Assembly (NCBI RefSeq): GCF_019898765.1
Contig: NZ_JAIOKB010000003.1
Location: 62,001-126,000 of the forward strand
DNA: 64,000 nucleotides
Source of the DNA: Sphingomonas yunnanensis
Lineage (GTDB): Bacteria > Pseudomonadota > Alphaproteobacteria > Sphingomonadales > Sphingomonadaceae
Reading direction: 5' to 3'
Positions within the stretch are counted from its first letter, which is position 1. Every line of letters starts with the position of its first letter. A model generated the notes under the pieces. The model had not been told where the DNA came from. It saw only the letters and a list, made by a program, of their open reading frames with translations, and did no database searches. Below are positions 26,461 to 35,324 of the stretch, piece by piece. Made by a program: the position numbers and the translations under genes.

Positions 26461-27465
26461 GTGGCACGGTATCACTCGCTCACCGCCGCGTTCGTCGCCG
26501 CCGTCATGATGACGGCCACCGGACAGGCGTCTGAGCGTGCCGATCCACGGGGGGCCACGCCGCTTCCGAAGGATGAGCGCGCCGGCCTCTGGCAGCCGAG
26601 CGACGGCGGCGAGCAGATCCCGCTCTGGCCCGCCACGATCCCGCTCGCCAAACCCGACAGCGGCGATCGTCCGGAAGGTACCGGCAACGGCACCGCGCTG
26701 GTCGGCGGGCGCCGCTGGCACTGGGCGAGCTATGTCACGCGGCCGACGATGACGCTGTACCGGCCCCGGGGGTCGAACAGCGGGACCGCGTTGCTGGTGC
26801 TGCCGGGCGGCGGCTTCGAGGTGGTCGCGATGGACCTCGAGGGCACCGAGATCTGCGCCTGGGCGGTCCGCCAGGGCATGACCTGCGCGGTGCTCAAATA
26901 TCGCGTCCCGCAGGTCTGGCCGCGCGTGGCCGGGCAGCAGCGCCGCCCCGACGTGCTGCTCGGGCTCGAGGACGCGCAGCGCGCGATGAGCATCCTGCGC
27001 CAGCGCGCGGCGGCCTATGGCATCGATCCGCACAGGGTCGGCGCGGTCGGCTTCTCCGCCGGCGCGTATATCGCCGCCAACATGAGCAACACCGAGGCGC
27101 GCAGCTACGCGCCGACCGACGCCGCCGACGGCGCGTCGTCGCGCCCCGATTTCGCGGTGATCGCCTATACCGCGCGCATGCTCGACAACGGCAAGGGCCG
27201 GAACAATCTCGAGCTGCGGCCGTGGGTCACGATCAGCCCTCAGGCATCGCCGACGCTGATCCTCCACGCCATGGACGATCCGACCGACAACATCCGGCAG
27301 CCGCTCGCCTATGCACTAGCGCTCAATGACGCGGGCGTGCCGGTCGACCTGCGCGTCTACGCCAAGGGAGGGCACGCCTTCGGGCTGCGCCCGACGGCGG
27401 CGCCCGTGACGACGCAATGGCCCGGACAGGTGCGGCAGTGGCTGCACGATCGCGGCATGCTATGA
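26461..27465 (+). CDS. Exported alpha/beta-hydrolase, acetyl-xylan-esterase-like
   Basis: A 334-residue secreted hydrolase. The GTG at 26461 begins a signal peptide (about 24 residues ending TATGQAS). The oxyanion loop is LLVLPGGGFE, the nucleophile is in GFSAGAY, the acid in HAMDDPTD and the histidine in AKGGHAFGL. This arrangement matches the BD-FAE/xylan-esterase-like group that deacylates carbohydrates or small esters. An in-frame ATG at 26413 would add 16 residues before the signal peptide. It is divergent from the Y-family polymerase. Confidence 0.85.
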   Translation: MARYHSLTAAFVAAVMMTATGQASERADPRGATPLPKDERAGLWQPSDGGEQIPLWPATIPLAKPDSGDRPEGTGNGTALVGGRRWHWASYVTRPTMTLYRPRGSNSGTALLVLPGGGFEVVAMDLEGTEICAWAVRQGMTCAVLKYRVPQVWPRVAGQQRRPDVLLGLEDAQRAMSILRQRAAAYGIDPHRVGAVGFSAGAYIAANMSNTEARSYAPTDAADGASSRPDFAVIAYTARMLDNGKGRNNLELRPWVTISPQASPTLILHAMDDPTDNIRQPLAYALALNDAGVPVDLRVYAKGGHAFGLRPTAAPVTTQWPGQVRQWLHDRGML

Positions 27466-27495
27466 TCCGCACGCCGCACTGATCGGAGCCCGCCC

Positions 27496-27822
27496 GTGAC
27501 ACCGCGCACCTTCGCCGATTTCTGGCCTTATTACCTTCGCGAGCACGCGCGCCCGGCCACGCGCGCGCTCCACTACGCCGGCACCGCGCTCAGCTTCGCC
27601 GTCGCCGCGCCGGCGCTGGCGTTCGGCGGCTGGTGGTGGGCCGCGGTCCCGGCCGCGGGCTATGCCTTTGCCTGGGGTGCGCATCTCACGGTCGAGCGCA
27701 ACCGCCCGGCGACCTTCCGCCAGCCGCTCTGGTCGCTGGTCGCCGATTACCGCATGTTCTTCCTGTGGTTAGTCGGCCGCCTCGCGCCGCACCTCGCCAA
27801 GGCCGGGGTCGCGTCGCGATAG
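27496..27822 (+). CDS. Mpo1/DUF962-like membrane protein
   Basis: A 108-residue protein with two hydrophobic helices. The N-terminal [12 protein letters not shown] and RALHYAGT and the later [25 protein letters not shown] stretch match the Mpo1-like/DUF962 family, whose yeast member is an iron-dependent dioxygenase in phytosphingosine breakdown. Conserved histidines are present (ALHY, GAH). The start is GTG at 27496 with GGAG upstream. A link to sphingolipid metabolism is a family-level inference. Confidence 0.75.
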   Translation: MTPRTFADFWPYYLREHARPATRALHYAGTALSFAVAAPALAFGGWWWAAVPAAGYAFAWGAHLTVERNRPATFRQPLWSLVADYRMFFLWLVGRLAPHLAKAGVASR

Positions 27823-27868
27823 ATCTGCTCGCTTGCGCATTGCCCTCGGGCTGCGCATCTACCGCGCC

Positions 27869-28858
27869 ATGCATATTACAAGCGACACGCTCGCGCTGAT
27901 CGGCAACACGCCGCTCGTTCGGCTCAAGGGCCCGAGCGAGGCGACCGGCTGCGACATCTTCGGCAAGTGCGAGTTCACCAACCCGGGCGCGAGCGTCAAG
28001 GACCGCGCCGCTTTGTTCATCGTCGAGGACGCCGAGGCGCGCGGGCAGCTCCAGCCCGGCGGCACGATCGTCGAGGGGACCGCGGGTAACACCGGCATCG
28101 GGCTGGCGCTGGTCGCCAACGCCAAGGGCTATCGCACGATCATCGTGATGCCCGACACCCAGTCGAAGGAGAAGATGGACACGCTGCGCGCGCTCGGCGC
28201 CGAGCTGGTGACCGTCCCCGCCGCGCCCTATTCGAGCCAATATCATTTCGTCCACACCTCCCGCCGCATCGCCGAGGAGACGCCCGGCGCGATCTGGGCC
28301 AACCAGTTCGACAATATCGCGAACCGCCGCGCGCATATCGTCGGCACCGCCGAGGAGATCTGGGCGCAGATGGAGGGCCGGATCGACGGCTTCACCTGCG
28401 CGGTCGGCACCGGCGGCACCTTTGCCGGCGTGGGGCTGGGGCTCAAGGCCAAGGACGAGCGCGTCTGCATCGCGCTGAGCGACCCGCATGGCGCCGCGCT
28501 GTACGACTATTACGCCTGCGGTGAGCTGCGCTCGGAGGGCTCGTCGGTCGCCGAGGGGATCGGGCAGGGACGCATCACCGCCAATCTCGAGGGCGCGCCC
28601 GTCGACGCGCAGTTCCGCATCGCCGATCAGGAAGGCTTCGACTGGACCGAGCGGCTGCTGGCGGAGGAGGGGCTGTGCCTCGGCTTGTCGTCGGGGATCA
28701 ACGTCGCCGGCGCGGTGCGCCTCGCGCGGCAGCTCGGGCCGGGCAAAAGGATCGCGACGATCCTGTGCGACACCGGCTTCCGCTATCTCTCGACGCTCTA
28801 TGACCCGGCGTGGCTGGCGTCGAAGGGCCTGGTACGGCAGCGCCGTGACGGGTCGTGA
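27869..28858 (+). CDS. cysK: Cysteine synthase (O-acetylserine sulfhydrylase)
   Basis: A 329-residue PLP enzyme. The start region reads LALIGNTPLVRL, the PLP lysine is in PGASVKDRAA, the substrate loop is EGTAGNTGIGLAL (TAGNTG in place of the usual TSGNTG), and the phosphate-binding loop is VGTGGTFAG. It makes cysteine from O-acetylserine and sulfide in the cytosol. The ATG at 27869 is preferred over an upstream in-frame start by homology. Cystathionine beta-synthase-like function is possible but there is no CBS or heme region. Confidence 0.88.
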   Translation: MHITSDTLALIGNTPLVRLKGPSEATGCDIFGKCEFTNPGASVKDRAALFIVEDAEARGQLQPGGTIVEGTAGNTGIGLALVANAKGYRTIIVMPDTQSKEKMDTLRALGAELVTVPAAPYSSQYHFVHTSRRIAEETPGAIWANQFDNIANRRAHIVGTAEEIWAQMEGRIDGFTCAVGTGGTFAGVGLGLKAKDERVCIALSDPHGAALYDYYACGELRSEGSSVAEGIGQGRITANLEGAPVDAQFRIADQEGFDWTERLLAEEGLCLGLSSGINVAGAVRLARQLGPGKRIATILCDTGFRYLSTLYDPAWLASKGLVRQRRDGS

Positions 28859-28898
28859 TCGACAGCGCCGCGACGATCGGTTAACGTCGCACGACGAG

Positions 28899-29219
28899 AT
28901 GAAGGTTTCGCAGCGAAAGAAGGTGGCGGTCGAGCGCCAGCAGTCCGAACAGGCGCGGCAGCGCGTGCGGGTCGGCATGGTCGGGCTCGCCATGGTGGTA
29001 TTGCTGATCGGCGTGGCGAGCGCGATCTTCTCGACGGTCGATCGGGAGCGCCCGGTCGCGGTCGCGGGCGCGGCGCAGCCCGCGGTCGTGGTCAACATGA
29101 GCGTGCCGGGTCCGATCCCCACCGTCACGCCGACCAACGAGCCGCTCGCCGAGCTCGGCGTCACCCCCAGCGCCGCCAACACCCCGCCGGCCGAGAAGCC
29201 CGCGCCGCACGCGCAGTGA
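28899..29219 (+). CDS. Small single-span membrane protein of unknown function
   Basis: A 106-residue protein with a basic, glutamine-rich N-terminus (KVSQRKKVAVERQQSEQA), one hydrophobic helix (about residues 26-46) and an alanine/proline-rich tail probably in the periplasm. No family is recognised. The ATG at 28899 follows GACGAG. It is 40 bases after cysteine synthase and may be read from the same transcript. Confidence 0.65.
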   Translation: MKVSQRKKVAVERQQSEQARQRVRVGMVGLAMVVLLIGVASAIFSTVDRERPVAVAGAAQPAVVVNMSVPGPIPTVTPTNEPLAELGVTPSAANTPPAEKPAPHAQ

Positions 29220-29691
29220 CGGACGGCGCGCCCGGCTGGGGGCGGCGGGAAGGAGCACGCGGAGGTGCGTCCCATCGGCTACCTTCAGCCGGGGTGATGC
29301 GGTCTGGCGCCACGCGCGATCGTCATGCCGGCTTGACCCGTCATCCATGGTGTCGCGAGTCCGACGATCATTGTGTCCGCGGCACGATAGATCCCGGCTC
29401 ATGGCTGTGACGGCGGTCGTAGCGGGGGTGGCATCGTCGTCGGCGCGAGCGCCGTCTCGTGCCGGGAGGTGGGGCCATTCGCCGGTCGCCGCTCGCGAGC
29501 CGATGCACCTCGAAGCTGCTCTCGATCCCATCCTTATGACGTCCGTCTCCCGCCTTCTTGGATTCGTCCGGGGAGAAGCGGGGAAAGCCTGCCGCCACGC
29601 CTTCTCCGCGCCGATTCTTGGCAGCGCGAGCGCCCGCTCGCGCCCGCCGCCTCCATCGTAGCGCGCGGATCAGCCGAGAAAATCCGGTGTT
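29220..29691. other. Intergenic region upstream of the dcw cluster, no gene seen
   Basis: About 470 bases without a convincing coding region. Short inverted GTCATGCCGGC-type sequence near 29320-29345 looks like a repeat remnant. Promoter elements for mraZ are likely between here and 29830, but no clear -35/-10 pair stands out. Confidence 0.5.
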
Positions 29692-29736
29692 TCCCCGGCT
29701 GTCCCCGAATATCCCTTCTCATCCCCGGGTAACCCT
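29692..29736. promoter_or_regulatory. Candidate MraZ operator: five CCC boxes at 10-bp spacing
   Basis: TCCCC at 29692, TCCCC at 29702, TCCCT at 29712, TCCCC at 29722 and ACCCT at 29732 start exactly ten bases apart with five-base spacers. On the other strand these are GGG-core boxes, the form described for the MraZ repressor (TGGGN with five-base spacers in E. coli). The array is 121 bases upstream of the proposed mraZ start. Confidence 0.72.
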
Positions 29737-29856
29737 GATAGGTGTCGAGCACGACATTGGGGGCAGGACCACTGTTGTTTGCTGACAGCAACGTCGGCGG
29801 GCGGTGATGGCCGCTTGCCGAAACAGGAGGTCGTGCGCTCCGGGTGTGAGGTGGGC

Positions 29857-30357
29857 GTGACGGACAGGGTGGACTACCAGGGAAAGGGACTCGGTCTTGT
29901 CGACGACAAGGGCCGGGTCGCGATTCCCAACACCCTCCGCGCGATGCTCGCCAAGAACGCCCCTCGCGACGACGGCAAGGACGGCGGTACCGTCATCATC
30001 GCCCCGCATCCCGAGCACCGCTGCCTGATCGCCTACGATCCCGGCTTCGTGCCGTTCTGGAAGTCCCGGCTGGAGGCGCTCGACGCCGCGCAGTTCGAGC
30101 GCACCGGCAAGGTCGATTACAACATCCTCGATCGCGCCGGCGGCGCCGAGCCGCTGCCGTTCGACGGCTCGGGCCGCTTCATCATGCCCGCGTTCGAGCG
30201 CCGCTACGCGCGCATCGCGGGCGCGGCGGTGTTCCTCGGCGCGTTCAACTGGATCACGATCTGGGCGCCCAACATCCTGCTCGAGACCCCGGACATCGAT
30301 CCGTTCCTCAAGGAATATGTCGAGTTCACCTGCGAGGAAAAGGGGATCGCGCTATGA
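29857..30357 (+). CDS. mraZ: Transcriptional regulator MraZ
   Basis: A 166-residue protein with two MraZ/AbrB-like halves, each with its DxxxR motif: [10 protein letters not shown] near residue 17 and [10 protein letters not shown] near residue 103. It forms ring-shaped oligomers and represses the dcw promoter. The GTG at 29857 is preferred because GAGGT precedes it and the sequence [12 protein letters not shown] aligns with family starts; the frame is open for 26 codons upstream. Its stop overlaps rsmH by four bases. Confidence 0.93.
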   Translation: MTDRVDYQGKGLGLVDDKGRVAIPNTLRAMLAKNAPRDDGKDGGTVIIAPHPEHRCLIAYDPGFVPFWKSRLEALDAAQFERTGKVDYNILDRAGGAEPLPFDGSGRFIMPAFERRYARIAGAAVFLGAFNWITIWAPNILLETPDIDPFLKEYVEFTCEEKGIAL

Positions 30358-31334
30358 TGAGCGAGACCGCCCCGACGACCGGCCTGCCCCCCGGTCACGC
30401 CGTGGCGCCGCACGTGCCCGTGCTGCTCGCGCCCGTGCTCGCCGCGCTCGCCCCCGCCCCCGGTGAGCGCCACGTCGACGCGACCTTCGGCGCCGGCGGC
30501 TACACGCGCGCCCTGCTCGACGCGGGTGCCGAGGTGATCGCGTTCGACCGCGACCCCGACGCGGTTGCGACCGGGCGCGCGCTCGCGGCCGACGCGCCGC
30601 GGCTGACGATGGTCGCCGCCACCTTCTCGGCGCTCGCCGAGGAGCTGGAGACGCGCGGCCTCGCGCCGGTCGACGGCGTGACGATGGACATCGGCGTCTC
30701 CTCGATGCAGCTCGACCGGCCCGAGCGCGGCTTCTCCTTCCAGGGCGACGGCCCGCTCGACATGCGGATGAGCCAGGAAGGCCCGTCCGCCGCCGACTTC
30801 CTCAACACCGCCGACGAGGAGGCGATCGCCGACGTGCTCTACCGCTACGGCGAGGAGCCCAAGTCGCGCCGGATCGCGCGCGCGGTGGTGGCGGCCCGCC
30901 CGCTGACCACGACCGCGCAGTTCGCCTCCGTGGTGCGCCGCGCGCTCGGTCATCGTCCGCACGACAAGAAGGACCCCGCGACGCGGGCCTTCCAGGCGGT
31001 GCGGATCCACGTCAACGGCGAGCTGGACGAGCTGGAGCGCGGCCTCGCCGCGGCGGAGCGCGTGCTGCGCCCCGGCGGCCGGCTCGCGGTGGTGAGTTTC
31101 CACTCGCTCGAGGACCGCATCGTCAAGCGCTTCCTGCGCGATCGCGCGGGCGCGGCACCGGGCGGCTCGCGCCACCTGCCGGCGGCGGCGCCGCCGCGCG
31201 CGGCGACCTTCGAGATGATCGGGCGCGCGCAGCGCGCCGACGAGACCGAGCTGGCGGCGAACCCGCGCGCCCGCTCGGCGACATTACGCGCGGCACGGCG
31301 GACGGCGGCGACGGCTTGGGTAGGGGAGGCGTGA
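30354..31334 (+). CDS. rsmH: 16S rRNA (cytosine-1402-N4)-methyltransferase
   Basis: A 326-residue SAM-dependent methyltransferase. The N-terminal [10 protein letters not shown] and SAM loop [16 protein letters not shown] are followed by [20 protein letters not shown] and the late [12 protein letters not shown] and [14 protein letters not shown] motifs, all diagnostic of RsmH (MraW). It modifies C1402 in the ribosomal P site. The start overlaps the mraZ stop (ATGATG). Confidence 0.97.
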   Translation: MMSETAPTTGLPPGHAVAPHVPVLLAPVLAALAPAPGERHVDATFGAGGYTRALLDAGAEVIAFDRDPDAVATGRALAADAPRLTMVAATFSALAEELETRGLAPVDGVTMDIGVSSMQLDRPERGFSFQGDGPLDMRMSQEGPSAADFLNTADEEAIADVLYRYGEEPKSRRIARAVVAARPLTTTAQFASVVRRALGHRPHDKKDPATRAFQAVRIHVNGELDELERGLAAAERVLRPGGRLAVVSFHSLEDRIVKRFLRDRAGAAPGGSRHLPAAAPPRAATFEMIGRAQRADETELAANPRARSATLRAARRTAATAWVGEA

Positions 31335-31336
31335 GG

Positions 31337-31981
31337 ATGGCGGCGGTATATCGGTTGAAGGGGCTGGGCTGGCTCACCAGCTGCGCGATGGTCGCGATCG
31401 GCTTCTACCTCGTCTCCTCGCAGGTGGCGGCCGAGCGCAAGCGCGTGGAGCAGCTCGACCGCAAGATCGTCGGCGCGGAGCGCGACATCCGCGCGCTCGA
31501 GACCGAGTTCGACGTGCGCGCCAACCTCGCCCAGCTCGAGCGCTGGAACGGCGACACGCTGGCGCTGACGGTGCCGACCGCGGCGCAGTTCGTCCGCGAC
31601 GAGGCCGCGCTCGCCTCCCTGTCGCCCAACCAGCCGGTGCCCGCGCCGCTGCCGGGCGCCGCCGCGCCGGTGCAGACCGCGCAGCTGATCGTCCCCGCCG
31701 CCGCGACCGCCGTCACCGCCTCTGCCGCTCCCGCTCCCGCCGCTCCCGCCACCGTCCGGACCGCGGCCGCCGCGCCGGTCACGACAGTGAAGGTCGCGGC
31801 GGCCAAGCCGGTCGCCGCTGCCCGCCTGACCCCGGCGGTGGTGGCGGCGGCCGCACCTGGCCCGAACGCCCCCGCCACACGCGCCGCGAAGGTGGCGATG
31901 CTCGATCGCGCGCTGCTGAGCGAGACCACCGTCGGCGACCTGCTCAGCCGCGCCCGCACCGAGCGCGGTCGCCTGCGGTGA
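31337..31981 (+). CDS. ftsL: Cell division protein FtsL, long form
   Basis: A 214-residue bitopic protein. A short cytoplasmic end, one transmembrane helix (about residues 10-30) and a coiled coil (AAERKRVEQLDRKIVGAERD) correspond to FtsL of the FtsQBL complex. Beyond about residue 85 there is a 120-residue alanine/proline-rich tail that short FtsL proteins lack. The ATG at 31337 has GGGGAGGC seven bases upstream. Identity rests mostly on position between rsmH and ftsI plus topology, since FtsL is poorly conserved. Confidence 0.82.
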   Translation: MAAVYRLKGLGWLTSCAMVAIGFYLVSSQVAAERKRVEQLDRKIVGAERDIRALETEFDVRANLAQLERWNGDTLALTVPTAAQFVRDEAALASLSPNQPVPAPLPGAAAPVQTAQLIVPAAATAVTASAAPAPAAPATVRTAAAAPVTTVKVAAAKPVAAARLTPAVVAAAAPGPNAPATRAAKVAMLDRALLSETTVGDLLSRARTERGRLR

Positions 31982-33690
31982 CTGCCCTCGTCGCCCGTCC
32001 GGTCCGCGGCGTGCGCGCGGGCGACCAGCGCCAGCAGCTGCTCGCCACGCAGCACCTGCGGCTGATGGTGCTGATGCTGCTGTTCGTCGCGGGCGTGCTG
32101 GTGGTGATCGGGCGGCTGACGCTGCTCGGCGTCGTCGCGGGCAGCGAACGCGGCGCCAGCGTCGCGGCGGCGGTGCCGCGCGGCGACATCGTCGATCGCA
32201 ACGGCGCCCCGCTCGCGCGCACGATCGACGCCTGGACGATCGGCGTCCATCCCAAGAAGCTGATCGGCGACCCGTCCGAGGTCGCGCGCAAGCTCGCCGA
32301 GCTGATGCCCGAGAAGGGCGACCAGTCCTGGTTCTACGCGCAGATCACCAAGCCGGTGAGCTTCACCTATCTGCAGCGCCGCGCCAGCCCTGCGCTGGTC
32401 GAGGCGGTGAACGCGATCGGCGAGCCCGGCATCGTGTTCGAGCGCGAGACGCAGCGGCTCTACCCGCAGAGCACGCTGGCCGCGCACGCGCTGGGCTTCA
32501 TCAGCGGCGGCCATGGCATGAGCGGGATCGAGCGCGCGCTCGACGAGCGCCTCACCAACCCGGCCACGATCGGCCAGCCGGTCGCGCTGTCGCTCGACAC
32601 CCGTGTCCAGGCCGCGCTGGAGAGCGAGCTCGGACGCGCGATGACCACCTTCTCTGCACGAGGGGGGGGCGGCATCGTGCTCGACGTCCACACCGGGGAG
32701 GTGCTGGCGATGGTATCGCTGCCGACCTTCAACCCCAACCGCGTCGGCATGTCGGGCACCGACCAGCTGCGCAACCTGACCACGCAGAGCGTGTTCGAGC
32801 TCGGCTCGACCTTCAAACCGATCACCATGGCGACCGCGATCGACACCGGCGTGGTCACCTCGATGAACGCGCGCTTCGACGCCACCCACCCGCTCCAGGT
32901 CGGCCGCTACACGATCCACGACGAGCGCGGTGACCCGAAGCGCTGGCTCAATATGGCGGAGACGCTGATCTACTCGTCGAACGTCGCCACCGCGCGCGTC
33001 GCCGATGAGGTAGGACAGCAGCGGATGGAAACGATGTTCCGCAAGCTGGGGTTCGATACCCGCCCGGACATCGAGATCCGCGAGAAGGGCCGGCCGCTGT
33101 GGCCGCGATACTGGGCGCGCACGACGACGATGACGACGGCCTTCGGCCACGGCATCGCGGTGACCCCGCTTCATCTCGCCAACGCTTATGCCGCGCTGGT
33201 CAACGGCGGCACGTGGCGCCCCGCGACCTTGCTCAAGCTGCAGCCCGGCCACGCACCGGTCGGTCGCCGCGTGATCAGCGAGGCGACCAGCGCGCGGATG
33301 CGGCAGATGCTGCGGCTGGTCGTGATGCGCGGCACCGGGCGCAAGGGCGACGCACCGGGATATCGCGTCGGCGGCAAGACGGGGACCGCGGAGGCGGCGG
33401 TGGCGGGCGGCTACGACCGGTCGCGCAACGTCGCCACCTTCGTCGCGGCCTTTCCGATGGATGAGCCGCGCTACGTCGTGCTGGCGATGCTCGACTCGCC
33501 GCAGGGCACCAAGGAGACGGGCGGGTGGAAGACCGCGGCGTGGAACGCCGCCCCGGTCGTGGGGCGCACGATCGCGCGGGTCGGCTCCCTGCTCGGCGTG
33601 ATGCCCGACGACCATCGCGACGTGGACGTCTCGGACATCCTGCCGACATTGTGGCAGGGCGACGATGCGCCCAAGAGCGGCGGCCAGTGA
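31978..33690 (+). CDS. ftsI: Penicillin-binding protein 3, septal transpeptidase FtsI
   Basis: A 570-residue class B penicillin-binding protein. A transmembrane anchor lies at about residues 28-50, the pedestal domain includes PRGDIVDRNGAPLA, and the transpeptidase has the serine motif STFKP, the YSSN motif and KTGTAEA. It crosslinks septal peptidoglycan with FtsW. The GTG at 31978 overlaps the ftsL stop (GTGA). Confidence 0.96.
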   Translation: MTALVARPVRGVRAGDQRQQLLATQHLRLMVLMLLFVAGVLVVIGRLTLLGVVAGSERGASVAAAVPRGDIVDRNGAPLARTIDAWTIGVHPKKLIGDPSEVARKLAELMPEKGDQSWFYAQITKPVSFTYLQRRASPALVEAVNAIGEPGIVFERETQRLYPQSTLAAHALGFISGGHGMSGIERALDERLTNPATIGQPVALSLDTRVQAALESELGRAMTTFSARGGGGIVLDVHTGEVLAMVSLPTFNPNRVGMSGTDQLRNLTTQSVFELGSTFKPITMATAIDTGVVTSMNARFDATHPLQVGRYTIHDERGDPKRWLNMAETLIYSSNVATARVADEVGQQRMETMFRKLGFDTRPDIEIREKGRPLWPRYWARTTTMTTAFGHGIAVTPLHLANAYAALVNGGTWRPATLLKLQPGHAPVGRRVISEATSARMRQMLRLVVMRGTGRKGDAPGYRVGGKTGTAEAAVAGGYDRSRNVATFVAAFPMDEPRYVVLAMLDSPQGTKETGGWKTAAWNAAPVVGRTIARVGSLLGVMPDDHRDVDVSDILPTLWQGDDAPKSGGQ

Positions 33691-33700
33691 GGCGCGCGCG

Positions 33701-35128
33701 ATGAGGCTCTCCGCGCTTCTCGGCCATGACGCGCCGGTCGCCGCCGACGCGACCGTCACCGGCTTCGCGATCGACCACCGCAAGGTCGCGCCGGGCAACG
33801 TCTTCGGTGCCTTCCAGGGACTGCGCGTCAACGGCGAGGATTATATCGACGCCGCGATCGGGGCCGGCGCGGTGGCGGTGGTGGCGCGACCCGGCGCGCA
33901 CGTCGACGGCGCCGCCCATGTCGCGGACGACAATCCGCGCGAGGCCTTCGCCCGGCTCGCGGCGCGTTTCTACGCGCCCTTTCCGACCACCGCGGTCGCG
34001 GTGACAGGGACCAACGGCAAGACCTCGACGGTCGAGATGACGCGCCAGCTGTGGCGCATGGCCGGCGAACACGCCGCCTCGATCGGCACGCTCGGCGTCA
34101 CCACCGCCGACGAGCGGGTCGTCACCGGGCTGACCACGCCCGACGTGGTCACCTTCCTGTCGAACGTCGCCGGGCTGGCGCGCGAGGGGGTCACCCATCT
34201 CGCCTTCGAGGCGTCGAGCCACGGCCTCAGCCAGTTTCGCACCGAGGGCTTGCCGGTGCGCGCCGCCGCTTTCACCAACCTTGGCCGCGACCATCTCGAC
34301 TATCACGGCGACATGGCGGCCTATTTCACCGCCAAGCTGCGGCTGTTCGCGCAGGTGTTGAGCGACGACGGCAGCGCCGTGGTCTGGGCCGACGACCCGC
34401 AGTCCGAGCGAGTCATCGACATCGCGCGCGAGCGCGGCAACCGTGTCCTCACCGTCGGCGAGCACGGCGACGACCTGCGGCTGGTCGAGCGCGTGCCGAC
34501 CCTGCTCGGCCAGGGGCTGGTGGTCCGCGCCGGCGGGGTCGACCATCGCGTCCAGCTGCCGCTGATCGGCGGCTATCAGGCGGCCAACGCGCTGATCGCG
34601 GCGGGGCTGGTGATCGCCACCGGCGGCGACGTCGCGGCGACGATCGCGGGGCTGGCGCGGCTCCAGCCGGTGCGCGGGCGGCTCGAGCGCGCCGCGATCA
34701 CGGCGAGCGGCGCGCCGGTCTATGTCGACTATGCACACACGCCCGACGCGATCGAGGCGGCCTGCGCGGCGCTGCGCCCGCACGTCGCGGGTCGGCTGAT
34801 CCTGGTGGTGGGCGCGGGCGGCGACCGCGACCGCGGCAAGCGCGAGCCGATGGGGCAGGTGGCGGCGGCCGCGGCGGACGTGGTGATCGTCACCGACGAC
34901 AACCCGCGCTCGGAGGATCCCGCCGCGATCCGCGCCGATCTGCTCCGAGGCGCACCCGGCGCGCGCGAGATCGGCGACCGCCGCGCCGCGATCGCGGCGG
35001 CGCTGCGCGAGGCGGCGGCGGGCGACATCGTGTTGATCGCGGGCAAGGGGCACGAGCAGGGCCAGATCGTCGGCGACCTGGTGCTGCCGTTCGACGACGT
35101 CGCGGTCGCGCGTGAGATGGCGGCGTGA
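33701..35128 (+). CDS. murE: UDP-MurNAc-L-Ala-D-Glu:meso-diaminopimelate ligase
   Basis: A 475-residue Mur ligase. The ATP loop is AVTGTNGKTSTVEM, the central-domain landmark is HLAFEASSHGLSQFR with GRDHLDYHG, and the C-terminal domain has VDYAHTPDAIE and TDDNPRSEDP. The DNPR motif is the marker for meso-diaminopimelate rather than lysine. The ATG at 33701 follows GAGG eight bases upstream, ten bases after ftsI. A palindromic repeat separates it from murF. Confidence 0.96.
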   Translation: MRLSALLGHDAPVAADATVTGFAIDHRKVAPGNVFGAFQGLRVNGEDYIDAAIGAGAVAVVARPGAHVDGAAHVADDNPREAFARLAARFYAPFPTTAVAVTGTNGKTSTVEMTRQLWRMAGEHAASIGTLGVTTADERVVTGLTTPDVVTFLSNVAGLAREGVTHLAFEASSHGLSQFRTEGLPVRAAAFTNLGRDHLDYHGDMAAYFTAKLRLFAQVLSDDGSAVVWADDPQSERVIDIARERGNRVLTVGEHGDDLRLVERVPTLLGQGLVVRAGGVDHRVQLPLIGGYQAANALIAAGLVIATGGDVAATIAGLARLQPVRGRLERAAITASGAPVYVDYAHTPDAIEAACAALRPHVAGRLILVVGAGGDRDRGKREPMGQVAAAAADVVIVTDDNPRSEDPAAIRADLLRGAPGAREIGDRRAAIAAALREAAAGDIVLIAGKGHEQGQIVGDLVLPFDDVAVAREMAA

Positions 35129-35161
35129 GCGGGATGGTGGTCGTGCAGATGCCGCGGGCAT

Positions 35162-35318
35162 GGTGGAGGGGGCGCGCCGCGCGTGCTGCCGCGCGTGGCG
35201 GTAGCTTGTCTGCCGCGCTCCCTGACTTTCACCCGCATCGTCCGCTAGAAGCGTTCCGTATGCCGCATCCCCCCTCCACCACGTTTTCGGCGCGGTCCCC
35301 CTCCCCATGCTGGGGAGG
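35162..35318. repeat. GGTGGAGGGGG-family palindromic repeat between murE and murF
   Basis: GGTGGAGGGGG at 35162-35172 pairs with CCCCCTCCACC at 35270-35280, and a border hairpin CCTCCCCA / TGGGGAGG with a three-base loop lies at 35300-35318. The element occupies most of the 196-base murE-murF gap, the widest in the dcw cluster. Confidence 0.85.
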
Positions 35319-35320
35319 AT
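35300..35320 (+). promoter_or_regulatory. murF ribosome binding site inside a repeat hairpin
   Basis: TGGGGAGGA ends five bases before the murF ATG at 35325 and is the only candidate ribosome binding site. Its core is the 3' arm of an eight-base hairpin with CCTCCCCA at 35300-35307, so the site can be hidden when the stem forms. Confidence 0.7.
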
Positions 35321-35324
35321 TGTC

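Noticed and set aside
29340..29640. Short open frames upstream of mraZ
   Set aside because: They overlap on both strands with no ribosome binding sites and no family resemblance.
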